Assembly (NCBI RefSeq): GCF_001281315.1
Contig: NZ_CP012479.1
Span: 1,798,001 to 1,862,000, forward strand
Reading direction: 5' to 3'
From: Arthrobacter sp. ERGS1:01
Lineage (GTDB): Bacteria; Actinomycetota; Actinomycetes; Actinomycetales; Micrococcaceae
DNA length: 64,000 nt
Every line of letters starts with the position of its first letter. The first letter of the stretch is position 1. Both the position numbers and the translations under genes were made by a program. Shown here piece by piece: positions 36,492 to 48,307 of this stretch. The notes under the pieces are model-generated. The model did not search any database, was not told the origin of the DNA, and saw only the letters and a program-made list of their open reading frames with translations.

Positions 36492-36679
36492 GATTCTATT
36501 TTAGTACATATGAACGAGTAAATAAATAGCTACTAGAACTAAATATTATTGGCTGTGAACGAAGGCCCTTACCGATGCCCTACATCGCGCGAACTGCAGC
36601 GGCGCCACAATCCCTCGACCAGACTTTTCTTTCCCCGGTCACTAGGACGGTGAATTGATAAGCGGACGAGCCTCCGGCC

Positions 36680-37492
36680 TTAGGCCTTGGCGGCCGCGTC
36701 CACGGCACCGCCGTAGCGGCGGTCCCGGCGTGCGTATTCGTCCACGGCCGTCCACAAGGTGCGGCGGTCGACGTCGGGCCACAAGGTATCCATGAAGACA
36801 AACTCCGCATACGCGCTTTGCCACAGCATGAAGTTGGACAACCGCTGTTCGCCGCTGGAGCGCAGGAACAAATCGACGTCGGGAACATCCGGCAGGTACA
36901 TGTACTTCTGGATGGTCTTCTCCGTCACGGACCGCGGGCTGAGCTTGCCGGCGGCGACGTCTGCGGCCAGTGCGGCGACGGCGTCGGAAATCTCCGCCCT
37001 GCCGCCGTAATTAACACACATGGTCAACGTAATGGTGTCGTTGTCCTTGGTGTGCTCCTCGGCCACCTCGAGTTCCTTGATGACCGAGCCCCACAGCCGC
37101 GGCCGCCGCCCGGCCCAGCGGACCCGCACTCCCCAGGCGTCAAGCTGGTCGCGCTGGCGACGCAGCACATCCTTGTTAAATCCCATGAGGAAGCGGATCT
37201 CCTCGGGAGACCGCTTCCAGTTTTCGGTGGAGAAGGCGTACACGCTCACATACTTGATGCCCATTTCAATGGCGCCCGCCATGACGTCCAGCAGTGCCGG
37301 CTCCCCCGCCTTGTGGCCCTCAATGCGCGGCAGGCCGCGCTGGTTGGCCCAGCGCCCGTTGCCGTCCATGACGATGGCCACGTGGTTTGGCACGAGTTCC
37401 GCCGGGATGTCGGGCATGACGGCACCCGACTGGTGCGCCCAGGGGGCCACCACGGGCGGTTTCGCGCTGCTTCTGCTGCTTCGTTTGGCCAT
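36680..37492 (-). CDS. uppS: Undecaprenyl (polyprenyl) diphosphate synthase
   Basis: UppS, a cis-prenyltransferase, makes the lipid carrier for cell-wall synthesis. The 270-residue protein has the catalytic [17 protein letters not shown] motif, [28 protein letters not shown] and the C-terminal [20 protein letters not shown] region. The ATG at 37492 gives the natural start; it lies five bases after the recO stop. Confidence 0.95.
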   Translation of the reverse strand: MAKRSSRSSAKPPVVAPWAHQSGAVMPDIPAELVPNHVAIVMDGNGRWANQRGLPRIEGHKAGEPALLDVMAGAIEMGIKYVSVYAFSTENWKRSPEEIRFLMGFNKDVLRRQRDQLDAWGVRVRWAGRRPRLWGSVIKELEVAEEHTKDNDTITLTMCVNYGGRAEISDAVAALAADVAAGKLSPRSVTEKTIQKYMYLPDVPDVDLFLRSSGEQRLSNFMLWQSAYAEFVFMDTLWPDVDRRTLWTAVDEYARRDRRYGGAVDAAAKA

Positions 37493-37497
37493 GGGTA

Positions 37498-38250
37498 CTA
37501 CGCACGCTCCACAAGTCTGAGGGAACGCACAGTGCGTTCCAGATGCCATTGGACATAACCGGCCACAAGGCCGGCGGCCTCGTTCCGGTGAATCGATTCG
37601 GACGCGTCCGCCCCGGCCCAGTCACCGCTGAGCAGGCAGGCCAACAAGAACATGGTTTGCGGGGCAGGCGCGGGCGAGCCCGGGGGCCGGCACTCGTGGC
37701 AGACGGCGCCGCCCAGCGACGCGTTGAACGCCCCGTGCGGCCCGGGTTCCCCGCACCGGGCGCAGTCGCCAAAACTGGGAGCCCAACCGGCGATCGACAC
37801 GGCCCGCAACAGGTAGGAGTCAAGGATGAGTGCGGGCGCGTGGGCGCCGCGGCTCAGCGAGGCCAGGGCCCCCACCAGCAGCAGGTAGTGGGCGCCGGAG
37901 GTTTCGCCGTCGACGTCGGTGAGCCGTTCGGCGGTCTCCGCCATGGCCGCGGCCACCACGTAGCGGTCGTAGTTCGCGGCAATGTTGTCCCCGTAGCTGC
38001 CCTTGGCCACGGCCTGGGTGACGATGTCCAGCGTGCGGCCCTTGACGAGTTGCAGATCGGCCACCATGAACGGTTCCAGCCGGGCCCCGAACTTGCTGCT
38101 GGTGCGCCTGACCCCGCGGGCCACCGCCCGCAACTGGCCGTGGTGGTGGGTCAGCAAGGTGATGATCCGGTCCGCCTCCCCCAGTTTGTGGGTGCGCAGG
38201 ACGACGGCGTCATCCCGGTAGGTGCGCGCGGCGAAAGATTGATTGGACAC
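37498..38250 (-). CDS. recO: DNA repair protein RecO
   Basis: RecO loads RecA in the RecFOR recombination pathway. The 250-residue sequence shows the N-terminal OB fold ([20 protein letters not shown], then a [16 protein letters not shown] segment) and a C-terminal zinc site with [13 protein letters not shown] and CHEC. The GTG at 38250 is chosen with GGGAG nine bases upstream. It is followed by uppS, a conserved pair. Confidence 0.94.
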   Translation of the reverse strand: MSNQSFAARTYRDDAVVLRTHKLGEADRIITLLTHHHGQLRAVARGVRRTSSKFGARLEPFMVADLQLVKGRTLDIVTQAVAKGSYGDNIAANYDRYVVAAAMAETAERLTDVDGETSGAHYLLLVGALASLSRGAHAPALILDSYLLRAVSIAGWAPSFGDCARCGEPGPHGAFNASLGGAVCHECRPPGSPAPAPQTMFLLACLLSGDWAGADASESIHRNEAAGLVAGYVQWHLERTVRSLRLVERA

Positions 38251-38302
38251 CCCTACATTCTCCCACCTTGTCCATGCACCCGCCTCCCCCCACACGCCGC
38301 GA

Positions 38303-38344
38303 AACGCCACGACCCCGCACACAAGGTGGCGGGGTCGTGGCGTT
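38303..38344. terminator. Hairpin between leuA and recO
   Basis: Perfect 16-base arms (38303-38318 and 38329-38344) enclose a 10-base loop. It lies just after the leuA stop on the minus strand and probably terminates leuA, with a short T run (TTT) after the distal arm. Confidence 0.75.
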
Positions 38345-38365
38345 GCAGCAGCGGGGAGGTGGGGG

Positions 38366-40129
<1,764 letters not shown>

Positions 40130-40165
40130 TCAACGTATTGGAAGCAAGGCCGGACAGCACAAACA

Positions 40166-40228
40166 CCGCAGCGAGGTGGGCCGTTGCTCCAGGTTGATCA
40201 TGTCAACGTGGTTGAGGCCTCGCCGCGG
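40166..40228 (-). ncRNA. Candidate LEU-element RNA structure in the leuA leader
   Basis: Within the leader, an 11-base arm inside the leader peptide (40228-40218) can pair with a downstream arm (40176-40166), ten of eleven pairs being standard and one G-U. Between them a GTTGA/TCAAC hairpin (40193-40207) encloses the leader stop codon. GGCC blocks at 40216-40219 and 40179-40182 add further pairing. A conserved pseudoknot called the LEU element was predicted upstream of leuA in actinobacteria; this has its position and style. Confidence 0.5.
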
Positions 40229-40245
40229 CAGCTAAGAAGAAGCAT
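40198..40245 (-). CDS. leuA leader peptide
   Basis: A 15-codon frame begins ATG CTT CTT CTT (MLLLSCRGEASTTLT) and stops 90 bases before leuA. Three consecutive CTT codons, unusual in this GC-rich genome, fit a leucine-sensing leader peptide. The upstream CTGGA is a weak ribosome site. A competing frame from the ATG at 40259 lacks clustered leucine codons. Confidence 0.6.
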   Translation of the reverse strand: MLLLSCRGEASTTLT

Positions 40246-40263
40246 TCCAGTGCGCACATTTTT

Positions 40264-40285
40264 ACCCTAGCACGGCCCGTAGGAT
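40264..40285. promoter_or_regulatory. Overlapping divergent promoters of leuA and the M13 peptidase
   Basis: Minus-strand TAGGGT (40269-40264) would start the leuA leader transcript, and plus-strand TAGGAT (40280-40285) the peptidase transcript. The -35 boxes are weak, so these are tentative. Confidence 0.35.
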
Positions 40286-40304
40286 GATAGTGAAAGAGCT
40301 CACT

Positions 40305-42329
40305 ATGTGGGCGGCACCGCCCGCCGACACCACGTCCGAAACGACCTTAGGGGACCCGATTCTCTTGACCCATTCCGGTATCAACCGCAGCAATATCGAC
40401 CCGGCCGTCCGGCCACAGGATGACCTGTATGGGCATGTGAACGGGAAATGGCTGGCCCGGGAAATCATTCCCGACGACCGCGCCATGACGGGCTCCTTTG
40501 TCACCCTGCGGGATGAGGCCGAGGCCGCCGTGAAGGCGATCATCGAACGCGCGGGCGAGGCGGCGGCAACCCCCGGCGCGGAGTCCGGCTCGGTCGCGGC
40601 AAAGATCGGCGACCTCTATGCCGGGTTCATGGATGAGGAAGCTGTTGAGGCTGCCGGCGCTACTCCCCTGGCCGGGAAGCTGGCGGCCATTGCGGGCACG
40701 GACTCGATCGCCGGCGTCGTGACCTTGATGGGCGAGCTTGACCGCGACGGCGGCGACGGCCTGTTTGGTGCCTACGTCAACAACGACGCCGGCAATCCGG
40801 ACCGCGCGCTGCTGCACGTCTACCAGGCGGGCCTGGGCCTGCCGGACGAGTCGTACTACCGCGAGGAGAAGTTCGCCGCGATCCGCGAGTCCTACCTTGC
40901 CCATTTGGAAACCATGCTGGGCCTGGCCGGCGTACCCGATGCCGCCGCGAAGGCCGCGCGGATCATGACGCTGGAGACCGAGATTGCCGCAACGCACTGG
41001 GACAAGGTGACCCTGCGCGATCCGCAAAAGACCTACAACCTGATGGACAAGGCCGACGCCCTGGACCTGCTGCCCGCGCTGGAGCTGTGGCTGGAGGCCC
41101 TGGGGGTCACCGCAGGGCAGTGTGCCGAGCTCGTCGTGGCCACGCCGGACTTCTTCTGGGGCCAGGCTGCGCTGCTGACCGAGGACCGGTTGGCCGACTG
41201 GCAGGCCTGGCTGGCCATGCGCACCATTTCCGCGGCCGCCCCGTACCTTGCCAGCGCGTTCGTCGACGCCAACTTTGCGTTCTACGGCACCATCCTGAGC
41301 GGCACCCCGTCGATCCGGGAACGCTGGAAGCGCGGTGTGGCCCTGGTCGAGGGAGTCCTGGGCGAGGCCGTGGGCCAGCTGTACGTGGCCGAACACTTCC
41401 CGGAGTCGCACAAGGCACGCATGGAGGTGCTGGTGGCGAACCTGATCGAGGCGTACCGCCAAAGCATCAGCGCCCTGACCTGGATGAGCCCGGAAACCAT
41501 TGCCAGGGCGCAGGCCAAGCTGGACGCGTTCACCCCGAAGATCGGCTACCCGTCCAAGTGGCGCGACTACACGGCGTTGGAGATCGTCCCCGGTGACCTG
41601 ATCGGCAACATCGAAGGCGGCAACGCCTTTGAACTGGCCCGCCAACTCGCCAAGATCGGGGCTCCGATCGATCGGGAGGAATGGCTCATGACGGCACAGA
41701 CCGTCAACGCCTATTACAACCCGACCATGAACGAAGTGGTGTTCCCTGCCGCGATCCTGCAACCGCCGTTCTTTGACGCCGACGCCGACGACGCCGCGAA
41801 CTACGGCGGCATCGGAGCCGTGATTGGCCACGAGATCGGCCACGGCTTCGATGACCAGGGCTCGAAGTTCGACGGCACGGGTGCCCTGCGCAATTGGTGG
41901 ACCGACGCCGACCGGGCAGCCTTCGAGGAGCTGACGGGCAAGCTCGTGGACCAGTACAACGCCCTCTCCCCCATCGCCGCTCCCGGCGAAAAGGTCAACG
42001 GCGAACTGACCCTGGGCGAAAACATCGGCGACCTGGGCGGGCTGGCCATCGGCTACAAGGCCTACGGCCTGAGCCTTGACGGTGCAGAGATCCCGGTGAT
42101 CGAGGGCATGACGGGCGCCGAGCGGTTCTTCTTCTCCTGGGCCGAATGCTGGCGCACCAAGATCCGCCACGAAGAGGCCGTGCGCCGCATTACCGTGGAC
42201 CCGCATTCGCCGTCGGAATGGCGCTGCAACGCCGTGGTGCGCAACCTCGACGCGTTCCATGAGGCGTTTGGCACCACGGAGGCCGACGCCCTCTGGCTGG
42301 ACCCGGCCGACCGGGTCAGCATCTGGTAA
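40305..42329 (+). CDS. M13-family metallopeptidase (PepO/neprilysin-like)
   Basis: This 674-residue zinc endopeptidase has the catalytic motif VIGHEIGHGFDDQG and the third zinc ligand in LGENIGDLGGLAIGYKAY, with the substrate-contact NAYYNPTMNEVVFPA. The N-terminal domain is helical, as in neprilysin, and no signal peptide is seen, so it is probably cytosolic. The start is uncertain: ATG at 40305 follows a -10-like TAGGAT, but TTG at 40365 with AGGGGA upstream matches related proteins (LTHSGINRSNID). Confidence 0.9.
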   Translation: MWAAPPADTTSETTLGDPILLTHSGINRSNIDPAVRPQDDLYGHVNGKWLAREIIPDDRAMTGSFVTLRDEAEAAVKAIIERAGEAAATPGAESGSVAAKIGDLYAGFMDEEAVEAAGATPLAGKLAAIAGTDSIAGVVTLMGELDRDGGDGLFGAYVNNDAGNPDRALLHVYQAGLGLPDESYYREEKFAAIRESYLAHLETMLGLAGVPDAAAKAARIMTLETEIAATHWDKVTLRDPQKTYNLMDKADALDLLPALELWLEALGVTAGQCAELVVATPDFFWGQAALLTEDRLADWQAWLAMRTISAAAPYLASAFVDANFAFYGTILSGTPSIRERWKRGVALVEGVLGEAVGQLYVAEHFPESHKARMEVLVANLIEAYRQSISALTWMSPETIARAQAKLDAFTPKIGYPSKWRDYTALEIVPGDLIGNIEGGNAFELARQLAKIGAPIDREEWLMTAQTVNAYYNPTMNEVVFPAAILQPPFFDADADDAANYGGIGAVIGHEIGHGFDDQGSKFDGTGALRNWWTDADRAAFEELTGKLVDQYNALSPIAAPGEKVNGELTLGENIGDLGGLAIGYKAYGLSLDGAEIPVIEGMTGAERFFFSWAECWRTKIRHEEAVRRITVDPHSPSEWRCNAVVRNLDAFHEAFGTTEADALWLDPADRVSIW

Positions 42330-42338
42330 TCAGCAGGA

Positions 42339-42378
42339 AAAAGTGATGGCCGCCGGATTTCCGGCGGCCATCACTTTT
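42339..42378. terminator. Bidirectional terminator between M13 peptidase and LCP gene
   Basis: Arms 42339-42357 and 42360-42378 are complementary over about 17 usable base pairs, with A and T runs at the outer ends serving both convergent genes. Confidence 0.85.
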
Positions 42379-42410
42379 GTCTTCTTGCCCCTACCGGGCC
42401 CTTGAGCCTG

Positions 42411-44009
42411 TTAGTACGTGTAGTAGGCCGGGTTGACCGTCAGGCACTCATTGTCCTGGGCCGCCGTGCTGGAGACGATCCCCTTCGGGACGACGATCTT
42501 GCCGTATTGCGTGCCGCTCGACCAGTCGGTTCCGATGACAAGCTGGACACCCGAAATGGTGGGGTCCGAGACGACGGCCGAGGTCGGGATCTTGAACATC
42601 TTGGCAACGTCCGTGGCGACGTCCTTCATGTCCGCCCCGTACAGGACCCGGGTCTTGTTGCTGGCGGCAATGTCGCCGGCGGACCAGGTGCCGGTGAATC
42701 CGGCCTTGGCCAGCGAGGCCATGATCTCCGTGGAGCGGTCGACGACGGCGGAGGCGTTGGCGACGCTGACCGCTTGGAGGGCCTTGTCGTACGCGGGGGC
42801 CTTGGTGGTCGGCGCAGCCGTGCTTGGCGTGGCCTGCGCGGTGGCGGTGCCGGTGGCCGACGCCGTCGAGCCGCTGCTGGGCTTCGGTGTCGCCTTGGGC
42901 TTGACCTTGGTCAGCGCGGTGTCGGTGCGCAGTGCGGCAAAGAACTGTCCCGCGGCCGGTTCGGCCAGCTGCACCCGGTTGATGTCATAGACATAGGGTT
43001 CGGTGGGCACGGTGACGAATGCAACGTTGGCCAGGTCGATCTTGGAGAGCCTGTTGGCGATGCCGATCATGGCCGGGATGTTCGCCAGGCCTTCGTCGAT
43101 GGTCAGGTTCTTCGTCACGACGTCGGCCAGGTTGTACAGCAGCGGGATGTTGGTCAGCGTGCCTTCACTCTTGACCTTGCGGACCATGGAGCCCAGGAAG
43201 TACTGCTGGGCCTTGATCCTGTCGAGGTCGCTGGAGACGCCGAAGGCATGGCGGGTCCGCAGGAAGGCGAGGGCTTGTTCGCCCTTGACTAGGCTCTTGC
43301 CGGCGGGCAGCCTCAGGAAGGAGCCGTCGACGTCGTACATCGCATGGTTCACGCACACCTGAACGCCGCCGATGGCGTTGGAGAGCTCCTTGACGGCCGT
43401 GAAGTCGGCCAGCATGAAGTGGTCGATCGTCAGGCCGGTGAGCTCGTTGATGGCGGCCACGGTACAGCCCGGACCCGCGGCCAGGGCGGAATTGAGCTGG
43501 CCCATCGCCTGGCCGGGCACGATCTGCCCCGTCACGGCGGACTTGCAGTCCGGGATCGGCACCATCAGGTCGCGCGGGAAACTCGTCACCGACACCTGGG
43601 AGTTGTCAGCCGAAATGTTCATGAGCAGCATGACGTCCGAGTTGCCTTCGCCGCCGGAGTCGGCCGTCGTACCGTACTCATCATTCTTGCCGGCACGCGT
43701 GTCCGTGCCGAGAATGAGGATCTGCAGGGATCCGGTGTCCTCGGCGGACGTCTTGGACTTGTTCCCGTTGACGCTCGCGTCCAGGGGTGCCGTGGTGACG
43801 TTCTGCTGAAGTTTCCACAGCATCGCCCCGGCGGTGCCCAGGCCAAGAACCAGCGCCCCACACAGTGTGACGGCGGTGATCTTCAGCCAGAGCGGAGCCT
43901 TGCGGCGCGGGCCGAAGTGCCGGCCAACGGGTGACGCGTCCCCCACAGGTTCACGATGTGAGGTGCCGGCAGCTTTATCTGCCGCCGTTTCGGCACGGCG
44001 TCGCCCCAT
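42411..44009 (-). CDS. LytR-CpsA-Psr (LCP) family cell-wall glycopolymer ligase
   Basis: The 532-residue enzyme attaches anionic or arabinogalactan-like polymers to peptidoglycan on the outer face of the membrane. A cytoplasmic basic tail and a single membrane segment (LKITAVTLCGALVLGLGTAG) are followed by the LCP domain with ILILGTDTRAGK, DVMLLMNISAD, SFPRDLMVPIP and FLRTRHAFGVSSDLDR. An Ala/Pro/Thr-rich linker leads to a LytR_C domain. AAAGG lies seven bases before the ATG at 44009. Confidence 0.92.
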   Translation of the reverse strand: MGRRRAETAADKAAGTSHREPVGDASPVGRHFGPRRKAPLWLKITAVTLCGALVLGLGTAGAMLWKLQQNVTTAPLDASVNGNKSKTSAEDTGSLQILILGTDTRAGKNDEYGTTADSGGEGNSDVMLLMNISADNSQVSVTSFPRDLMVPIPDCKSAVTGQIVPGQAMGQLNSALAAGPGCTVAAINELTGLTIDHFMLADFTAVKELSNAIGGVQVCVNHAMYDVDGSFLRLPAGKSLVKGEQALAFLRTRHAFGVSSDLDRIKAQQYFLGSMVRKVKSEGTLTNIPLLYNLADVVTKNLTIDEGLANIPAMIGIANRLSKIDLANVAFVTVPTEPYVYDINRVQLAEPAAGQFFAALRTDTALTKVKPKATPKPSSGSTASATGTATAQATPSTAAPTTKAPAYDKALQAVSVANASAVVDRSTEIMASLAKAGFTGTWSAGDIAASNKTRVLYGADMKDVATDVAKMFKIPTSAVVSDPTISGVQLVIGTDWSSGTQYGKIVVPKGIVSSTAAQDNECLTVNPAYYTY

Positions 44010-44053
44010 GGATGAACCTTTCATTAAGAACAAAGAACTCCATTGAGCTTACC

Positions 44054-44129
44054 GGCCGAGGCTGGGAAGATCCCCCATGCCTCGGCCCGCCCATGGAATT
44101 GGCGCACCGCGAGGGGGCGGTGCGCCAAT
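44054..44129. repeat. Two hairpins between LCP and era genes
   Basis: GGCCGAGGC (44054-44062) pairs with 44079-44087, and ATTGGCGCACCGC (44098-44110) pairs with 44117-44129. The second abuts the era stop codon and may end the era transcript, though no T run follows. Confidence 0.7.
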
Positions 44130-44130
44130 G

Positions 44131-45096
44131 TCAAAACCCTAGTTTAACCAGCTGTTTGGGGTCGCGCTGCCAATCCTTGGCTACCTTGACATGCAGGTCA
44201 AGGTAGATCTTGGTGCCCAGCAACGCCTCGATCGCATGGCGGGCGTTCGTGCCCACCTCGCGCAGCCGGGCGCCGCCCTTGCCAATGATGATGGCTTTTT
44301 GCGAGGGGCGTTCCACATACAGGTTCACGCGGACATCGAGCAGCTCGTGGCCCTCGGTGCGGCCCTCACGGGGCACGATTTCCTCGACCACCACGGCCAG
44401 CGAGTGCGGCAATTCGTCACGCACGCCTTCGAGGGCGGCCTCGCGGATCAGCTCCGCCACCATGACGGCCTCGGGCTCGTCGGTCAGTTCCCCGTCCGGG
44501 TACAGGGCCGGGGACAGCGGCATGAAGCCGGCGAAGACCCCGGCAAGGGTCTCCACCTGGAAGTCCTCCACGGCGGAGACAGGCACGACGGCGGCAAAAC
44601 CGTCCTCGCCCATGACCTCGCGGCCCAGTTTGTCCACGGCAATCAGCTGGTCGGTGACGGCCTGGCGGTCCACGGTGTCGGTCTTGGTCACAATGGCGAC
44701 CACCGGTTTCTTGCCGACGTTGGCCAATTGCTGGGCGATGAAGCGGTCGCCGGGGCCGATCTTCTCGTTGGCGGGCAGGCAGAAGCCGATCACGTCAACC
44801 TCGGAGAGGGTGTCGGCCACCAGGTCGTTGAGGCGCTTGCCCAGCAGTGTCCGCGGGCGGTGCAGCCCTGGTGTGTCCACCAGGACCAGCTGGAAGGTTT
44901 CGCGATGGACGATCCCGCGGATCGTGTGCCGGGTGGTTTGCGGCTTGGCCGAGGTAATGGCGACCTTCTGCCCGACCAGGGCGTTGGTCAGTGTCGACTT
45001 GCCGGCGTTGGGCCGGCCGGCAAGCACTGCGAAGCCGGCCCGGAACCCTTCATCCTTGGGTGCCGGCATGGCCAGCTTTCCCTTTTGCTTACTCAT
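44131..45096 (-). CDS. era: GTPase Era
   Basis: Era is a GTPase that binds 16S rRNA during 30S assembly. The 321-residue protein has GRPNAGKST at 27-35, LVDTPGLHRP, a TKTD base-recognition motif and a C-terminal KH domain (KAIIIGKGGARLREVG). AGGAG lies five bases before the ATG at 45096, which is inside the end of the upstream gene. It is the last gene of phoH-ybeY-corC-era. Confidence 0.97.
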   Translation of the reverse strand: MSKQKGKLAMPAPKDEGFRAGFAVLAGRPNAGKSTLTNALVGQKVAITSAKPQTTRHTIRGIVHRETFQLVLVDTPGLHRPRTLLGKRLNDLVADTLSEVDVIGFCLPANEKIGPGDRFIAQQLANVGKKPVVAIVTKTDTVDRQAVTDQLIAVDKLGREVMGEDGFAAVVPVSAVEDFQVETLAGVFAGFMPLSPALYPDGELTDEPEAVMVAELIREAALEGVRDELPHSLAVVVEEIVPREGRTEGHELLDVRVNLYVERPSQKAIIIGKGGARLREVGTNARHAIEALLGTKIYLDLHVKVAKDWQRDPKQLVKLGF

Positions 45097-46465
45097 GGTT
45101 ACTCCTGTGGTGTTCCTTGGTGGTGCGGGCGCCCGACGGCGTGTTGCCGTCGTGGTCGGCCAAATCTTGGGTGCGGGCTTCGGGCAACGAAACACTGCTG
45201 TTAATGCCATTTTCGACCTCGCCGATGGCGCTGGCAATAATGTGGCTGATCCGGTTTCGCGCCGGTTCCATGCGGTCCGCCACGAGGCGGATTCCGGACA
45301 CGTCCACGGTGCTGCCCACCGTGGGAATCCGGCCCAGATGCTTGGCCAGCAGCCCGCCTGCGGTGTCGACCTCGTCGTCGTCCAGTTCCTTGCCGAACAG
45401 TTCGCCGAGGTCATCCACGGCCATGCGGGCCCGGATGCGGTAGCGGCCCTGCCCCAGGCCCTGGACCTCCGGTGCCACCGAGTCGTACTCGTCGGCGATC
45501 TCCCCGACGATCTCCTCGATCAAATCCTCCAGGGTCACCAGGCCCGCCGTGCCGCCGTACTCGTCGACCACGATCGCGACGTGGGTCGACTCGACCTGCA
45601 ATTCCTTCAGGAGATCGTCAACCGGTTTGGATTCGGGCACGTAGCGAACGCTGCGGGCAAGGTTTTCCACCTTGGGCCGGGCGTCGCCGTCGCCCAGGCG
45701 GTGCATGGTGGCCACCAGGTCCTTCAGGTACAGGATCCCCAGAATGTGGTCGGTGCTTTCGCCAATGACGGGCACCCGGGAGTAGCCGGAATCCAGGAAC
45801 ACGTCCATGGCGTCCTCAAGGCTGGAGCCTTGTTCAATGCTGCGGATGTCCGTCCGCGGAACCATGACGGCACGCACCATGGTCTCGCCCAGGTCGAAGA
45901 CGCTTTGGATCAGTTCGGCCTCGTTGTCCTCGATCATTTCCGAATCGCTCGCGCGGTCCACAAATTCTCGGAACTCCTCCTCCGTGACGAAGGCGTCGTC
46001 GGTTCCGGGCGCGTCCTTGGCCACGGCGCTGCCGAGCTTGACGAACCATCCCGGAATTGGACCGAGGATCCTGAACAGGAAGTGCACCAGCCAGGCCGTG
46101 CGGCGCACCAGGGCGGCCGAGTGCAGGCGGCCAAGGCGGCGGGGCGAGACCCCCACCAGCACGAAGCCGATTGCCGCCATGATCACCGTGGCGACCAGGC
46201 CGGCCAGCCATTCGTTGTCCAGCAGGGCCATCAGGAACAAGGCCACTGCCACGGCGGCCGCCATCTCAAACCAGACCCGCCAAAAGCGCAGGGCGTTCAG
46301 GTGCGGCATGGGTGCGGCGAGGATCTTTGCCACCGATACACCCCTGCCGGAGGCGGCGTCGGCGTCGTGCCGGGGGAAGAAACTAAGCGCCGACTCAATG
46401 GCTGTCAGCAGTGCGGCGATGGCCGCGAAGATCACCCCCATGATCGGCAAGGCGACAATCGTCAC
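45089..46465 (-). CDS. CNNM/CorC-type CBS-domain membrane protein
   Basis: The 458-residue protein has an N-terminal DUF21 membrane domain of three or four helices, a pair of CBS domains ([18 protein letters not shown], then [20 protein letters not shown]) and a C-terminal CorC/HlyC domain with [20 protein letters not shown]. Family members are linked to magnesium or cobalt transport; many databases call them hemolysins, a misleading name. Its GTG overlaps the ybeY stop (GTGA), and its 3' end overlaps era by eight bases. Confidence 0.92.
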   Translation of the reverse strand: MTIVALPIMGVIFAAIAALLTAIESALSFFPRHDADAASGRGVSVAKILAAPMPHLNALRFWRVWFEMAAAVAVALFLMALLDNEWLAGLVATVIMAAIGFVLVGVSPRRLGRLHSAALVRRTAWLVHFLFRILGPIPGWFVKLGSAVAKDAPGTDDAFVTEEEFREFVDRASDSEMIEDNEAELIQSVFDLGETMVRAVMVPRTDIRSIEQGSSLEDAMDVFLDSGYSRVPVIGESTDHILGILYLKDLVATMHRLGDGDARPKVENLARSVRYVPESKPVDDLLKELQVESTHVAIVVDEYGGTAGLVTLEDLIEEIVGEIADEYDSVAPEVQGLGQGRYRIRARMAVDDLGELFGKELDDDEVDTAGGLLAKHLGRIPTVGSTVDVSGIRLVADRMEPARNRISHIIASAIGEVENGINSSVSLPEARTQDLADHDGNTPSGARTTKEHHRSNHE

Positions 46466-46935
46466 TGCATTGTCTCCCTGGGGGCGTCCTTGCCCAGGAA
46501 GCTGGAAAGCAATTCACGTTGCAGGCCGAACATCTCGGCCTTTTCCTCGGGTTCGGCATGGTCGTAGCCGAGCAGGTGCAGCACGCCGTGGGTGGTCAGC
46601 AGCAGCAGCTCCTCCTCCATGGAATGCCCGGCCGCCACGGCCTGTTCCTGTGCCACCACGGGGCAGAGCACAATGTCGCCGAGCAGGCCGGCCGGCGTCG
46701 GCTGTTCGGGCGTGCCGGGGCGCAACTCGTCCATCGGGAAGGAGAGGACGTCGGTGGGGCCCGGCTCGTCCATCCACTCGATGTGCAGCTTCTCCATGTT
46801 CTCCACGTCCGCCATGATGATGGACAGTTCCGTCTCCGGATGGACGTGCATCTGGGTCAGGATGTGCCGGACCAGCTTGACCAGCTCCTCCTCGCGAACA
46901 TCGACGCCGGACTCATTGTTAATTTCGATGCTCAT
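46462..46935 (-). CDS. ybeY: Endoribonuclease YbeY
   Basis: YbeY is the 157-residue zinc RNase that matures 16S rRNA 3' ends and assists ribosome quality control. The metal motif [16 protein letters not shown] is intact, with the preceding [10 protein letters not shown] and [11 protein letters not shown] regions. The ATG at 46935 overlaps the phoH stop (ATGA). Confidence 0.96.
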   Translation of the reverse strand: MSIEINNESGVDVREEELVKLVRHILTQMHVHPETELSIIMADVENMEKLHIEWMDEPGPTDVLSFPMDELRPGTPEQPTPAGLLGDIVLCPVVAQEQAVAAGHSMEEELLLLTTHGVLHLLGYDHAEPEEKAEMFGLQRELLSSFLGKDAPRETMQ

Positions 46936-48047
46936 GGGGTGCGGTAATCCTTGGAGGTGGTGCGGTCGGGGACATTGCGTTCGGAAACGGTGTGCGGGCT
47001 GACGAGCGTGTGGTGCTCCTCATCCCAGTGGTTGTAGGCGTTGACTATGGCACCCACCAGGCGGTGGCGGACCACGTCCTCGGCGTCAAGGATGGAGAAG
47101 TTGATGTCCTCGACATCGCGCAGGATCTCCTCGACCACGCGCAGCCCGGAACGGGTGCCGCTGGGCAGGTCCACCTGGGTGATGTCGCCGGTGACAACAA
47201 TCTTGGAGCCAAAACCGAGCCGGGTGAGGAACATCTTCATTTGTTCCGGCGTCGTGTTTTGGGCCTCGTCGAGGATGATGAACGCGTCGTTGAGCGTGCG
47301 CCCGCGCATATAGGCCAGCGGTGCCACCTCGATGGTGCCGGCCGCCATGAGCCGCGGAATTGTCTCCGGGTCCATCATGTCGTGCAGGGCGTCATAGAGG
47401 GGCCGCAGGTACGGATCGATCTTGTCGCTGAGGGTTCCGGGCAAGAAGCCCAGCCGCTCCCCCGCCTCGACGGCGGGCCTGGTCAGGATGATGCGGCTGA
47501 CGTCCTTGCGCTGGAGCGCCTGCACGGCCTTGGCCATGGCCAGGTAGGTTTTGCCCGTGCCTGCCGGGCCAATGCCGAACACCACGGTGTTGCGGTCAAT
47601 GGCGTCGACGTAGTTCTTCTGGTTCAGCGTCTTGGGGCGGATGGTCCGTCCGCGGCTGGAGAGAATGTCCTGCGTGAGGATGTCCACCACCGAGGTGTCG
47701 GGCCGGGCCTTGAGCATGGTGGTCAGCTGCTCCCAGACCGCGGCACTCATGGTGGTGTTGCGGGCCACCATGGCGCGCGCCTCCTCCATGAGGTGCATGA
47801 TCCGCGGGACAACCGCGCTGGGGCCGGTGATGGTGAGGTCGTTGCCGCGGGCCAGGAAGGCCACCGACGGATACAGGCCCTCGACGATGCGCAGGCCCTC
47901 ATCCTCGGCACCGAGCGTGTCAACCATCTGGGTTCCGGAGGCAAAGTGCACAACCTCGGTGCGCGTGCCATCCACTGAATGCGGGAAAAACCGCCCAGTG
48001 CCGGGTTCCGGAAACTGTTCGTGGCGGCTTGCTGTTGTCTCTGGCAT
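46932..48047 (-). CDS. phoH: PhoH-like ATPase
   Basis: The protein has about 371 residues. Its C-terminal PhoH P-loop domain has Walker [16 protein letters not shown], Walker [19 protein letters not shown], and GDITQVDLP. The N-terminal part carries a KH-like RNA-binding segment, as in PhoH-like proteins upstream of ybeY, which act in RNA metabolism. The ATG at 48047 is the natural start, but its ribosome site is poor. It leads the operon. Confidence 0.9.
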   Translation of the reverse strand: MPETTASRHEQFPEPGTGRFFPHSVDGTRTEVVHFASGTQMVDTLGAEDEGLRIVEGLYPSVAFLARGNDLTITGPSAVVPRIMHLMEEARAMVARNTTMSAAVWEQLTTMLKARPDTSVVDILTQDILSSRGRTIRPKTLNQKNYVDAIDRNTVVFGIGPAGTGKTYLAMAKAVQALQRKDVSRIILTRPAVEAGERLGFLPGTLSDKIDPYLRPLYDALHDMMDPETIPRLMAAGTIEVAPLAYMRGRTLNDAFIILDEAQNTTPEQMKMFLTRLGFGSKIVVTGDITQVDLPSGTRSGLRVVEEILRDVEDINFSILDAEDVVRHRLVGAIVNAYNHWDEEHHTLVSPHTVSERNVPDRTTSKDYRTP

Positions 48048-48307
48048 AAGTTCGGCCGGTCCCGGCCTGCGTTTCTCTCCTCGGTGGTACCGGCAAAAAG
48101 CCGGTTGCTGTGCACTGTTAGGTCCTACGGTCAATCTTAGTCCACCGCGGCCGCGCCGTGGGGAATGGGCACCAGCTCCCGATCGCGCCCGGCGGGTTCG
48201 ACCGCGCCCCGATTAAGTCATACGTCACAATCGTGTTTCGATACGGTTTCAGTTCGCCGGGATTGGGCCAATTTCCCGGCATTTGCCGCCGTGACTGTGC
48301 CAAGCTT

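Noticed and set aside
40208..40259. An alternative leader frame starting at the ATG at 40259 (MCALECFF...).
   Set aside because: It has scattered rather than clustered leucine codons; the CTT CTT CTT frame is the better regulatory peptide.
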